A DNA stretch of 64,000 bases, taken from contig JAXRKP010000069.1 of the NCBI GenBank assembly GCA_037039925.1, positions 387,001-451,000 of the forward strand. Reading direction: 5' to 3'. Each line of letters begins with the position of its first letter. Position 1 is the stretch's first letter. This document shows positions 21,936 through 34,453 of the stretch, piece by piece. The DNA is from Doris montereyensis (lineage: Eukaryota > Mollusca > Gastropoda > Nudibranchia > Dorididae). The notes under the pieces were generated by a model that ran no database searches, was not told where the DNA came from, and was given only the letters and a program-made list of their open reading frames with translations. The translations under genes were made by a program, and so were the position numbers.

Positions 21936-23971
21936 CAATTTACATTATCTTGTATATATTGATATATGTACCCAGTTGTTGGATTGGTATTGCTATGACA
22001 TTGAACCCATTGCCATTAGTATGTGTTGTTCATCATGGCATTGTGTAGTATATGTACCCGTCAGTATGCTTTATTGTACTTTTTCATGTCATGCGGTGTT
22101 CACAGAATGAGGGAAAAAAAGAAGAATAGTGTTGTCAGTAGCAGGTAGTAGCTCTTAATTATAATGAAATAATCCTATTTCACCTGGGCGGTACCAAGTA
22201 CGATTTTTAGATCAGGCTAGTGTAGTATCCAATTCTGAGGCTACACAGATAGCTGTGAAGGTACTATTCCAACTCTTTAATTTCCTGGTATAACCCATTC
22301 AAAATGGCGGGCTAGCTGAATGAAAATGATACTCACAAAGATGCCTTTGGCGAACAAAGATCGACCAACTCATAATTATACATAGATAATAGTAGAGGTG
22401 AAAGTTTTGTAATATTCAGAGCTTTTGAAAGCTTTTTTTAACAGTCAGAAGAAATATATGTTAAATACATACACATGCATTTTGAATTGATTTTAGAAGG
22501 ATCAATTTTTATTATAATTTACATGCATAATATAATAATATGTTTCAGTTTCAGGAACAGTAAATGTAATTTCTGTACGCTTGTTGTAATCCCCTTCAGG
22601 AAGTGATCCTATATAGGAAATTAGTCACTTTCAAACATGAGAGGTGTTATTCACAAATTCAAATAGTAAATTTGGCAAAAGATGAAAAATAAAATAGTTA
22701 GATACATGCACACCACCAGGACAGCAAACACATGGACAGTAACATTAACCTAAGAACTAAAGTGAAAATTATGATGAAGATGAATAGCTTATTACTATTA
22801 CTGTTAATGATATGAATACATGTATGTATTGGTATGACAATAAAGACTGGTTGCATGAAGGAAAAGATGGTTCATGAATATAAAGTAAAATTAATAAGCT
22901 GAGCAGTGAAACACAGGGCTTGCTTGCTTGAAATTTACATATTCTCAGTGGAACTGTCTAAACGCACAAGTCTATGATATATCGGATATGAGATTTGTTC
23001 TTTTAATGACCAACTTCTGTCGTGTCTTTTTATAAATATTGGTGACGTTGAACAAACAGAAAAGCTCATTTTACTGACTTGATCTAAATGAAGATTTTTG
23101 TTTTTCTTCCCGTCTTGAAACTCTAACCTTGTAAGAAAGTAAGTTGAGAAGCGGCCCTATTTGTTCAGATCTTTCAAAAAGTTCAACTTTAACTGTGTAA
23201 GTCCTTTTTGTGCACAACTGATTGTTTTTTTCCATTTACTACATTCTAAAGACCAAAGTAGTTATTAAAGTGTAATCTAAAAGCATAACACATTGTTTGC
23301 AGCCCTATAGGACGATTTATTACATTTTTTGCTACTCCTGAAAAATGACGTCAAGCAGACTTACGTGTTAAACAGTTTTATTGACAATATTTGTGACATT
23401 GATAGTGTCAATAAATCTTGCATGTAGGTAAAAGTAAGAAGCTGTGTCATAAAGGTAAATATAAATCTAAACAAACACTGACTCAGGTGGTTAGAAACTC
23501 CCAACTTACTCCAAGGTTAAAAATACCACATACATGACTTGAATATTTAAATGTAGTACAAATATTTTGTCTTTTGGCTCTTTGTGTTTATCAGTTTCAG
23601 TTTGTTCGGAGGACAAACTTTTGAAGGCTAATCAAATAACATGGGCCATCCAGGTCTTTCTCAATACTCATATTTAGTTTTGCTGATGATGTATACATAC
23701 TATCTGTATTGAACCACTTTATATTACATGTGTGTATATTGCTGTGAACTGTGATTAGCTTGATTTATGCTGGCCTCACGACTGCTGGTCCAAAGTTTGA
23801 AAAGATGTTAGTAAATTAAATAACATACCAGTCATGATTTTCTTATGGTGAATTTTGTTGCTTCTCTACCAAAATATAAGCAGAGTTGCTGCATGTGTAA
23901 TATTGTATACATTCCTTATTCTTCTCAGTTTAGACCATTTCACTTTCAACTTTCACTAAAAGTTAGAACTA

Positions 23972-24105
23972 GGGTAGAACTAGGGTGGGCGGTTGGCGGG
24001 CACTGCTGGTAGGTCCCACTTCTTTTCTTTTACTTATCTTTTATCTTGCTGTTTCCTCTGATTTCTTCACCATGAGATCATCACATATGGTGGACGGGGG
24101 AAATT
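23972..24105 (-). repeat. Unnamed short repeat family, copy 2
   Basis: Plus-strand reading GGGCGGTTGGCGGGCACTGC, GGTAGGTCCCACTTC and CATATGGTGGACGGG is the reverse complement of the family. Confidence 0.65.
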
Positions 24106-25671
24106 TTAGTGACGCTCACTAGAGTTAGGCCTATTTGACACATGAATGATGCACAAAGTTTTATGGTATCTCCTACTGGCTATGATATGCCAACCTATAT
24201 TATCATAAGATTATTTAAAATTCTAGCCAAAATATATAGGCCTACAAGAAAGTCTACAAGACTCAAGAAATAGTGAAATTATAATTCATTCTGCCGAAGC
24301 TGACTTTGTGCTTTTAATCCGAAATTTGATTGTTACTGTTACTAGTTAGTGAAGACACTTTTGTCTGATGGGTATGATTTGAAAATGCATAGAGATAAAA
24401 AAATAGACAAGAAATATGAAAATCATATTGATCTACATTGTATTAGTATTAGTCCTATTATAGTATGTAAAATAGTAACACTTATTCACTAATGGTATGG
24501 GTATGAGTAGGAAAGTGATATATATGCCTCTTTTTTGGTGTTCTTGCTTTTCCTAGGACAAAATAACTATCATGAAATTTCCTCCACTGATTTTATTTGC
24601 AATTGTGGATATATGAATATCATATAATTATTGATTTTAAATAAATTCATGGTAATCTAGATTTATTTCAGGACTTCAATTTGAACTTGATGTTGGTAAA
24701 TAAGATTGACAAAGTTAAAATTTAACTTGTGCCATACTCCAATGTTTGTACATGAATATTATTATCATATGTAGCCTCTAGGTTTTACTTTTTTATAAGT
24801 ACATTGTGAATAAAACTTTCTATAACTTTTCTATGAGATTAATTCTGATCCATCGGACAGTCATGCAATCAAAGTTTGATTAGAATTGTTGTGTGTAAAT
24901 CAATGACATTTTTGTAAAAGTTGGAATTATAAGAAAAGAAGACAGATTGTGGGCACATTGCAGCTTATGCTGGTATCCTGCATTGAATTAAAAACTTTTT
25001 ATTTAAGTTTTACAGATTGTTCTTTTTTTTGGGGGGGGGGGAGCAATAGGCTTCTTTTGGTTCAAATTTTATGGAATATCGCTTATGTATTTGTATAATT
25101 ATTGATTAGACTTGCTTGCATGTTAAAGAGATGATCCCTGCTGAATAAAATCAATGTTTGATTTCTATTACAACTTGCATTTTGCTCTCTTTTTTTCTTC
25201 TATAGTCTCATTTGATGTAGGAGTAGTAAGACTAGGATTTAACCTCCAACTCTGATAATTGGCACCCAGATTTCATTGGCCTAAATGATCGACTTTTTTT
25301 TTTACTTTTAGCCAATGTGAAGTGTACGGCTGTGTGCAGTTGGCTCAGTGTTATTACAAAGTGATAAGGCAAGGATGACATTTTCTAACAAATCAATGCG
25401 ACCATCTTTTTGTCACATCTCTAATACTGTAATACAGGTAGTAAGGTATTTAACAACGTAATATATAGAAATAAAACGGAGACTTAATCTTCCATGGCTT
25501 TTAAGTTTCAAATTTTTCATGTTTGGCTTTGTTTGAGACCAGGGAATCTAAATATCTAAGTAAGTCCATGATTCATAGCATTATTTATGATAGTAAATAA
25601 CTAAGTGAAAAGTTCTGGTTAGTACGATTCTCACATTAGTTCTTAGGCCAATGTAAAACACCTTGATTTGA

Positions 25672-25790
25672 TTAAATGAAATTTATCCCATCCACCATCT
25701 ACTGTGATTTCGGGGTGAATTAAGAGAAAACTGCAAAATGAAAAATAAATGAAAGAAAAGAAGAAGAAGAGCCTTGAAGAAACAGCTGCC
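25672..25790 (+). repeat. Unnamed short repeat family, copy 3
   Basis: ATTTATCCCATCCACCATCT, then TGTGATTTCGGGGTGAATTA, AGAGAAAACTGCAAAATGAA. Confidence 0.65.
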
Positions 25791-27003
25791 GACACTAAAT
25801 CATCTTGAAGAACGAATACAAATTTAAAATACTGTGGAACGACTTTGTGTTATCCCATTTTTTCCCCTAATGCTTGGGGCATAGTGTCTCAGAAAGTAAT
25901 TTTTAAGTACTTCTCACGACCTGCCATTTTGTCCCAGCAATGTTTTGTCCACTCTGAGAGGCTGGGTATGGAAGTGGGTATAGTTTCTCATTCCATTGCA
26001 ATTTAGCTTATACCAAAGCAGTGATTTGGGTTGAAGTAACACCCAAAGGATAATAATGATAGAACAAAGAAAAGTACAAAACAAAATATGTAGGCTACAG
26101 TGGAAACCAGTTAATATAACAGGGTCGATGGGTGAGAGGCTACACAGTCCTGTTATAACTGATTCTGATTATAATTATAACTTATAAGCAATTTGCTAGC
26201 TTAGTGCTCTCAGTGTACACAAGCCTAGCCGATGACACGCTCATCATACAATATTAACCAATAGTAGGCCAGCTAGCATAATATTATTATACTAGATATA
26301 CCGGTATATAAAATTTCCTACCCTCTCTTTAACTTTAAGGAGGTTTTATGGACTTTAAACACCTGCACTGGGTCTTCATCAAGTCCGAATTGAAAAAATA
26401 ATTTAGAAATTATTAGGCATATATCTCCAGCATAAACACTTTTGTGCTTCTCTAGTGTGCTTTCCATGTTGACAATAATGACAAAGTCCTGTTATTGTTA
26501 GAACCGTTTTCCCTTCCCAGTCCCTGCTTTGAGAGGTTTAAAAGAAAAAGAGGAGGAGTGTGGGGGTGTGTGCGTGTGACTACTGTGACAATGGCCCTAT
26601 TAAACCGGTTTCCTGTTAGAAATGGTGCCCACTGTAAGGCTAGCCATAAACACTTGCCAACCATTCTCAACTTATTTAAACTATGCCCCTATCATCATTT
26701 GATATTAAATAATATGAAAGCCCCATACTTTAACCCTTTCCCTACTAGAGAAAACTCTAAATTACAATACAAAATTTGGCACCGTATAAACTTTAAAAAT
26801 TCATACAAAATTTAAAAAACAACTTACACAGCAATGAAGCATGTCTCAAATAATTAAATTTTCTGAATCAACTGTATTAAAAAATGTTATAACAAATGAT
26901 TACTGGATAAAAATGCTGAACAATAAGATTATAATAAAAAATCTGTTTTTCTTGTTGATATCCGAATATTTTGTAGTTTTGTTTGTTTGTCACCATTTTT
27001 TAT

Positions 27004-27748
27004 CTAAAAATTATGAAATTTAGAGAAGCACAATCCTTTGTACAACGTAATGTTATAGGTTGGACACCCATAAACTGTTTTGGGGTCCTTACAGCTCCTG
27101 TCTTTTTCCCATCCCTGGTGCATTGATAACAGCGTCTGTGACAGCCAGGCAATTTTACACAGGTCGTGTGCCTCCTGCTTCGCGCATTTGTACGAGGAAA
27201 CACTAGCCACTGCAGGAGCAGATGCTCTTTTACAGCTCTGACGCAGAAGGCTGCGGCAGATTTCAAGGCGAAAATAGACATAACTGCGAATTATTTCAAA
27301 CCTATACCTTCCCATGACATCAGACACTTGTTTGACATCGAAAAGTGGATCGGACGACTAATACATTTTATAGTCTGGCAGCTGGTGGATACCAAACATG
27401 ATGAGGATGTAGATATAGTTTGATATGTCTTCATATGTCACAGGCACCCAGCATTTATCTGGCTTTATTTGGGTACGCATTTCCGTATATCTATTTGTTT
27501 GTTCGATTATATGATTGATCATTTCTTGAGAAGAAAAGATCAAAATAATCTCTAGGAAGAGAAAACTCTGTTAGATCTACTTTTAGACCTGCAAATTCAG
27601 TGAATTCCTCCACCTCAATTGGTTTCAAGACCGTAGACCAATTGCCTAGTCCACCACCAGTAGGCCTACTTGACGTTGATGGCCTATCTAGATCTAGATC
27701 TAAGTCCACATCAGGATCTCCAGGGTCACTAAAATTATCTAAATCCAT
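27004..27748 (-). pseudogene. piggyBac transposase remnant, catalytic core deleted
   Basis: From the N-terminus: an acidic stretch (SDPGDPDVDLDLDLDRPSTS), EVEEFTEFAGLKVDLTEFSL with PRDYFDLFF, then in another frame IIEQTNRYTEMRTQIKPDKC, WVPVTYEDISNYIYILIMFG and IHQLPDYKMY, a stop where Trp of the family's YWS is expected, and VMGRYRFEIIRSYVYF. The sequence then jumps to the C-terminal Cys-rich zinc-binding region (CHRRCYQCTRDGKKT; GLCFSKFHNF). The DDD catalytic region between is absent. Two frameshifts and one nonsense change, so inactive. Confidence 0.85.
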
Positions 27749-28139
27749 GTGCAGAGGTTCAAAATCTATTTCTATGTCACTTTCAGAGTGAATTTATTTC
27801 TTCATTGTCTTGTTGAGTCGCATTGATGAGCGATTACATAAATTGAAAGCCATTGTTGTCATTTTCAATGAAAGAGAAAACGAAACTATGAAAAATTGTA
27901 GTGACTAAAGATTCCGGTCGACTGCTACACTTCAAGCAGCAGTCTAAACGGAAACGCTTCTTCTTTGTTCAGAGGTATTCGAAACGCAAAAATAACGAAG
28001 CTAACTGTAGTAGAACCATACATTACTGAAGTAACTGTTAGCAGTCGCATGCGCCCGCATCAGTGCGATCGACTCGTAAAATATCGGGTCGCAAGCGGTT
28101 GTGTTAGTACGATAAGTGTTAAAAAGGCGAGTACAAATA

Positions 28140-28250
28140 AGACAAAAAAAATCCAGGCCACCATAGGGATTGAACCCACGACCTCTGCGTTGGCACCCAT
28201 CGCCTCGCTATGAAAAGAAAGCGTGCAACCAACCGAGTTAAGTTAAAAAT
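28140..28250 (-). repeat. tRNA-like SINE, family C, nested in piggyBac
   Basis: On the minus strand 'taactcggttggttgcacgc' (A-box-like) and 'gtgggttcaatccctatggt' (B box GGTTCAATCCC) are spaced as in a tRNA. Related to 10870-10965. Confidence 0.55.
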
Positions 28251-29507
28251 TGGGAGCGTATTGTATTTGTCTCATCTTTGTTCTTATAAGTTATAGGGCT
28301 TTCATATTATTTAATGTTATTTCCTTCACTTCCGACATTTCCCTTGCCTCACTGTTTGTCATTATAATTTCATAGAAACTTTCATCACTTATTCACTATG
28401 ATGAGAACTGAACTAAATTTTCTAATCAATGTCGTTGAATATGAGGCGATGTACTTTTGTTCACAGAAACGAAAGTGACCTGTATCAGAAACAGAACTGC
28501 AAAACGTGCTGTATTACCTGTAGGTCATCCATTCAAACGACACTTAACTGACATTCTGTAAACTTTATTTTATATATTTTATGTGGAGGAAAAGATAAGA
28601 AAGGGAGCCATTTTGAAGTTAAAGGATATAAAAATTAAGATCCCACCTTTTAAAAGACTGTTTAGAGTGAAGTGGCAAAAACAAAACAAACAATTTCAAG
28701 GACCTAAAAAAGAAGGAAAAGGTACACAACCAAATAATGTACCGGTGCTAAATATGATGACATACAGTGTTATACACTTCAAACTTCAAATAGAGCAATA
28801 AATACAAAACCCATGTTATATATTATATATTTTATAATATACTTTTCTTTTAATTCAACTTGATACTAGTGATACAACTTCATATAACACACATAACATT
28901 TACATACAAGGAATAACTATACAAATACAATAAATGTTATACTTTATACTGTATCAAATATACTGCTTTTGTGTTGCGCACCATATAGTAGTATATTATA
29001 TATATATATATAGTTGACATAATACATGTCATCAACAGTTTCACAGTACACTTTTGGGAGGCATTAAAGTAAATCAACTTCACTCACACCCAGTTCACAA
29101 CAGCTGAATTTGAAGAGTGCCGGTACCTATAACTTTTTATACAAGCTCGTTTGCTTTTTTTCTACTCTTTAAAGTCTGCCACTGCCAGTAAGAATTCAAA
29201 CTAATTCAAACTGTATCAAATAACACTTAACAGAGAGACAGAAGAAAAAGTATGACTCATTTTACCATGTTTTTTATAGAGTTAAAACTACAACGACAAT
29301 AATGAAACAAGTAATCAATAAATCATTTTCCATTCACATGTGAAACAGATCTAGACTCAGTATTAAGTATCCAAATTATCTTTTCTAAAACATTTGATCT
29401 TTTCTAAAACATCTTCAGACCCATCAACAAGGCGTTCCTTTAGACACATAGGGCCATTTGTTTTACTGCTCTGTGAATCCAATGCAACAACAAAGTTATA
29501 AGGGGAG

Positions 29508-29650
29508 ATTTGTTTGTTTGATTGAAATTTATCTCATCCACCATACGCTGTGATATCAAGGTGAATTAAGAGCAGGTTGAAATCATATGAATGAGTGTGA
29601 AAGGAAAGAAGTAAAATCTATCAGTGATCAGCAGTTCCCGCCAACTGTCC
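29508..29650 (+). repeat. Unnamed short repeat family, copy 4
   Basis: GATTGAAATTTATCTCATCC, ACCATACGCTGTGATATCAA, GGTGAATTAAGAGCA, then CAGCAGTTCCCGCCAACTGT. Confidence 0.68.
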
Positions 29651-31794
29651 AAAAGGGGATGAAAGGTGCGTGTGCAGTAACAGTACACAATCTAGCGGTG
29701 GTAGTCATAAAAATAGGAAACAGTCATTGAATTAAATTTAATGACCGCCATGACGTGACTTCTACTTTTAAATGCACTTGCATAATTATTAATATTAAAT
29801 TTATAACCAACTCTATGCTGCTCAAGACCACAGCTGTATTGTTTTCTGCAACTTCATGTCATCTTGTTCTTCAATCCTCAGTGAAGCTAATATTAACATC
29901 TTTTTTTCTTTTTTCAAAGTAACATTGTATTAATTTAGAGACATGTCATAAGTCTGCAAACTGATTCTATTCTCATCATTTATAAATACACAAACAAACA
30001 ATGAAAATACATTTGATGTCTTGGTGATGACTCTTAACTATTGTCTACATTATTTTCTCATGCGTTACAATTGACTGCTGACTGAAAGAATCAGTAGTGA
30101 TACGTATACATTTCTCCTATCAACTAAAGCTTCTTGCATTCATTTCCCCCAAATATCTAAACAAAACACAACTAAACTAAAAAGATAATCCTTTTGTCTC
30201 CTGAAAAGAAAAAAAGAAGAAAAAAAGAGCCAACGAAAGCAGTCTTCAATTTTCTTTTTTGTTCCTGGTTCAACAAAAGGATATACAGATCAGTTATCAT
30301 GGAAAAAAAAAAAGCTGGCAAGAAAGACAAAACGGATATGGTACAGGTAGTGGTACCGGTAAGGGGCTGGGTTTTAACAAGTATGGGTACAATAAGCTTA
30401 TGGCAACTCAACAACACACCTTTATGCTGTTTATACACAACCTTTCTTTTCTGTTTCGGCTTCAGAGGACATTTAAGTAAAAGACAAAAGTATACTTATG
30501 AGAGGCTAATGTATCAAAAATGTCTTTATTTTTCAGAAAACTGGCTCATGCCTGTGGCATACTTTTTACTATTTGAAAAACGACAAAACAAACCGAAACA
30601 ACAAGGGTACACCTGAGTATACACAACATAGGGGTAAAACTAGTTACAGGTTTATTTTTTTTTATTTTTTAAATTTGTTTTCTTGAATGTTGATTTTAAA
30701 TGCAAAAATCAAATTGTCTATAAATTCATGCACCTTCCCAAGATACAACATAAAGGATCTTATACCATGTGGGCTGAAATCAAAAAGCGTTGGTGCCAGC
30801 GCCAGCTCACACAAACTTATCCAATGACATTGCAATGACAGTAGCCAAGTTGCAAAATACATACAATATATAAAACAAAGATATGGACTAGATTATCATA
30901 ATATGTTAAATAGCAAAAATACAAAACAAGAGAGGGTTAATCACAAGATAAAAATTTCCCCTCTGGAAATAATACAAAATGAATTCGTTTTTTTTTATTA
31001 TCATGAATGAAATCATATTTACATAGTGGTTGTTCTATAGATGTAATATAAATATATGCTATACATTCAATCCCAAACTGCTGTACAAGTTAGAATAACT
31101 TACACCTATGAAGGGGGGAGGGGTTGGATGGTGTCAGGATGACAAAACGTGAGTAGGTTTACAAATTGCAACTTCTTGTGATAGATAAAATAAATGAAGA
31201 AGGAAGAGTTCCATTTGAAGTGGAAGAGATTTTGCATAAGGGGAAACACACCAGTAAGTAAAGACTTGACGCATCTAAATGTTTGACAGAAAAAAACAAC
31301 ACAAAGTACATAAAGAGCAACTTACACGCATGACAGGTTGAGAGCGAGAAGTTTGTTTATTTTAAATCTGTTTGGGGGAAATTTTAATATCATTAGTAAT
31401 GTGAGAGACAACATAAGGACAAAAACGTGTACAAGAAATTATTTACAGTTTGTACTGTCATCAAAGTAGGCTGATTATCATTGCTTGTAGCTTGCCTAAG
31501 GCTGTGTAACACCATTATTAGTATAATCCCCCATAGTTTAGCTTACCTTTAAAAATAATTCCATTTATTAAAAATAGAATTAACATTAAATAACATTAGT
31601 TGATTCCTTTCTCATGTGTATAAAAAATATGTATTGCTCTTGAGAATAATAAGATACAGATATGTCTACCATATATTTTCAAATTAATTGAAATCAATGC
31701 CATAACAAGGACGAAATTGCAGGTACATGTGACAAGCACGATGAAAATATTGCAGGTTTGCTCTTTAAAAAAAAAACACATGAAAAAACCCCAG

Positions 31795-31797
<3 letters not shown>

Positions 31798-31832
<35 letters not shown>
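31798..31832. repeat. (TA)n microsatellite
   Basis: TA tract followed by TATGTATATATTTATATA variants to about 31875. Confidence 0.9.
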
Positions 31833-31841
<9 letters not shown>

Positions 31842-34309
31842 TTATATATATTTATATACAAATATATACAAATATATTATATAACCAAAATTTATACACA
31901 ACCTTGAGGCCTCCCTCAAATCCTGATAGTTGGTGGGTAAAAAATGTAAATGAAAGGGAATAATTACATATACATCCTTTTAACTCATCACTCCTCCCTT
32001 ATAAATAATGAGTGACTGAAAAATAGAAAAAACTACAAAATGAACTCATAAATACCCCCTCCCCCCCCCTCCTCACTTGTATATCCAACAGCAAAAACAG
32101 GGAAATAAAGGAATCCCCTTTGAGACAACACAACAAAACAAAAACATAAAAATCTCTGTAAAAGAAAGCCCCCAAAAAATAATCCCCTAAGAATGTGATA
32201 GCCGCCCTAAAAGTATCAACATATTAAGAAATCAATACAATGTACATGAGAAAGGAAAACAGCAAAACAGTTTCGTTCACAAGTTTCACTTCAACACATT
32301 ATAAGGAAGAAATAGCAATAGATAGTACTTTTGTGTTTCATCTAGTTATTTGTTAGTACCCAAATGAAAATTAAAACATTTATGTAAGTTTTGAGAAGAA
32401 AAAGGAAAATCAAAAATTAAACCTGAGAGATACAGCTTTTAACAAGAGAGAGTGAAAAGGCAGCAGTGGTAAAATATAGAAACAGATAAACAAGTGGCAA
32501 ACATCATCAGGCAACAAATTGTTCAGTATCATTTCATGTTATATGAAAGAGCTTGCTTTTCTACTACAAAACAACATGCATGTTGTCCTTTGTGGCATGA
32601 ATTCATATCTAAACTATGCACACAAAAAAGAGGAAAAAAAGGGAGAAAGAGCAGAAAAAAAGCAGCAGCAATGATTGGAAGTATCACATCTGATAGTTAA
32701 CAAATTAGATTCATTTGGTATTTCTTTTCTTAGGTCATAATTCCCAAAACATATAAGTACAAATTTATTATCAATGAAAATCAACATGATTAAAATCTTG
32801 CCAAACTCTACGTGTCACATGTCATTGACTGAGAGTTCACTATAATTTGCTTTCAATTCATCGACTTTTCACAACTCGGCCATTAAAAGGCAATTTTAAC
32901 CACAGGAAGAAGTCTTAAAAGGATTCCATAACATATTGCAAACACTGTCTTCAAACAAAGCTTCTATTTTCTTCTTATCTTCTTCAGCTGATAACAAAAA
33001 TTGTCTTATTATTGTCTTTTAAATATAATCAATAGAGATTAGTTTTAATAATCCACACTGAGAACTATTGAATGACTTGAGCCTTTTACATATTTTCAAT
33101 CTTCTGACCTTTGAACGCTAAAATTGAAAGCCTGTGTCTAGGCAATTGTTCATCTTTTCGACACTTTTAATATTGCATTACAATTTTAGGATTATGACGT
33201 GTTTAAAGACTAATATTACATTACTGAAAATTATTGCCATCAGAGTCTGGAACAGAAGTCATCACCAAAATGCACACCGCTAAAAAACCCCAAAGCATGC
33301 AGTGTTAAAATGCAAGCTCCATAAAGGACGTGATATTTTATAACCAATTTACACCTTAAAAAATTCACATTTGATTCAATTTGCCAAAACATACACAATC
33401 CTTTTCAATTATATTCATGAAGTGGACAATTTTTGTCGAGATAGTGAATTTTATAAAGATACGGCTGCCAACTTTCTGTTACAGTCTAAGGTAATGCAAT
33501 ATTGCATTATACTCAAGAATGAGCTACGACTATTCAGGTCTCCCCAGAACTGTTGACTACCTCGATATTTAGGGGTGGATTCTTTGATCAGCAGCGGAAA
33601 GGATCTTGTGTCAAATTTAAATAAATGACTAAGTCAAATTCCTCATCCCCTGGTCCATCCGTATAATGAATTTCATCTGCATCTATGTTAGAGCAATGAT
33701 TTAAGAAGAGTTATTTTTTCAAGCCAATTGTTGGTTTCATTCCTCATTACATGGCCAACAGTCTTGTCTTATGATAAAAGAGGTGACAGCTACATTCCAA
33801 AAATGTGTAAAAAATTAAATTGTCATCCAATCAATTACTTAGGTTCCCCACTCATAGATGTAAAACCTAGAAAATGAAATCACTTTTTATGGGTCCATAA
33901 AAAAATTAACAGAAAAATATTAACAGAATATAAGAAAATATATCTAAAAGCAGAGAAAGCAAATCAACAATCCCCCATGAAAAGAAAAGAAAAAAATTTC
34001 AAAAGAAAAATAATGTAACAAGAAGATAAAAAAATGTCAGTACAAACTAAGTGTTAGATTTTGTGACCTAACATTAGAAGTACTTGCATTTGACTAATTG
34101 CTGTTATCTCTTTGAAATTGGCAACATCACAACAATGCAAGATTATTTTGACCGTCGACTATTTTGGCGGAGACTTCTGTAATACGAAATGTAAGTATGC
34201 AAAATCCTAAATAAATATACAAATGGAACACAAACCCCTTACAAAAGGTACTCAATTTGGATGAGAGTATTAGAACAAATAAATACAGGTATAAAATTGG
34301 CAATCAAGG

Positions 34310-34453
34310 CTATTGCCTATCAATGGTATTGAAAAACCACTCAGTAAATCGTCTGAGATGAGTTGCTGCTGTTTGAGATTCCTCCTGCAAACGGACATTG
34401 TCTACCCGTAGCTCTTGAATTTCGGTTTCCATAGCTGACTTTTCCTTTAAGGC
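34310..34453 (-). CDS. SIPA1L: SIPA1L exon 23, C-terminal coiled coil and stop
   Basis: Encodes [47 protein letters not shown], stop TAG at 34312-34310. This leucine-zipper-like end is the family's most recognisable C-terminal signature. Acceptor TTCCAG. Confidence 0.95.
   Translation of the reverse strand, partial: ALKEKSAMETEIQELRVDNVRLQEESQTAATHLRRFTEWFFNTIDRQ

Larger units (their letters stand above)
26705..28314 (-). mobile_element. Decayed piggyBac-type transposon with TTAA duplications
   Basis: Bounded by TTAA at 26705-26708 and 28311-28314, directly followed or preceded by perfect 15-bp inverted repeats: ATAATATGAAAGCCC at 26709-26723 and its complement at 28296-28310 (18 of 20 if extended). 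TTAA target sites are diagnostic of piggyBac. It carries a broken transposase on the minus strand and a nested tRNA-like SINE at 28140-28250. Total 1610 bp including both TTAA, shorter than a typical autonomous element because the catalytic middle is deleted. Confidence 0.88.
28315..34309. other. Gene-free, AT-rich; probable 3' UTR of the SIPA1L gene at its right end
   Basis: No conserved coding sequence recognised. The part nearest 34309 should include the 3' UTR of the SIPA1L-type gene; many TTTATT (AATAAA on the minus strand) occur, so the polyadenylation site cannot be chosen from sequence. A TA tract lies at 31798-31832. Confidence 0.5.
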
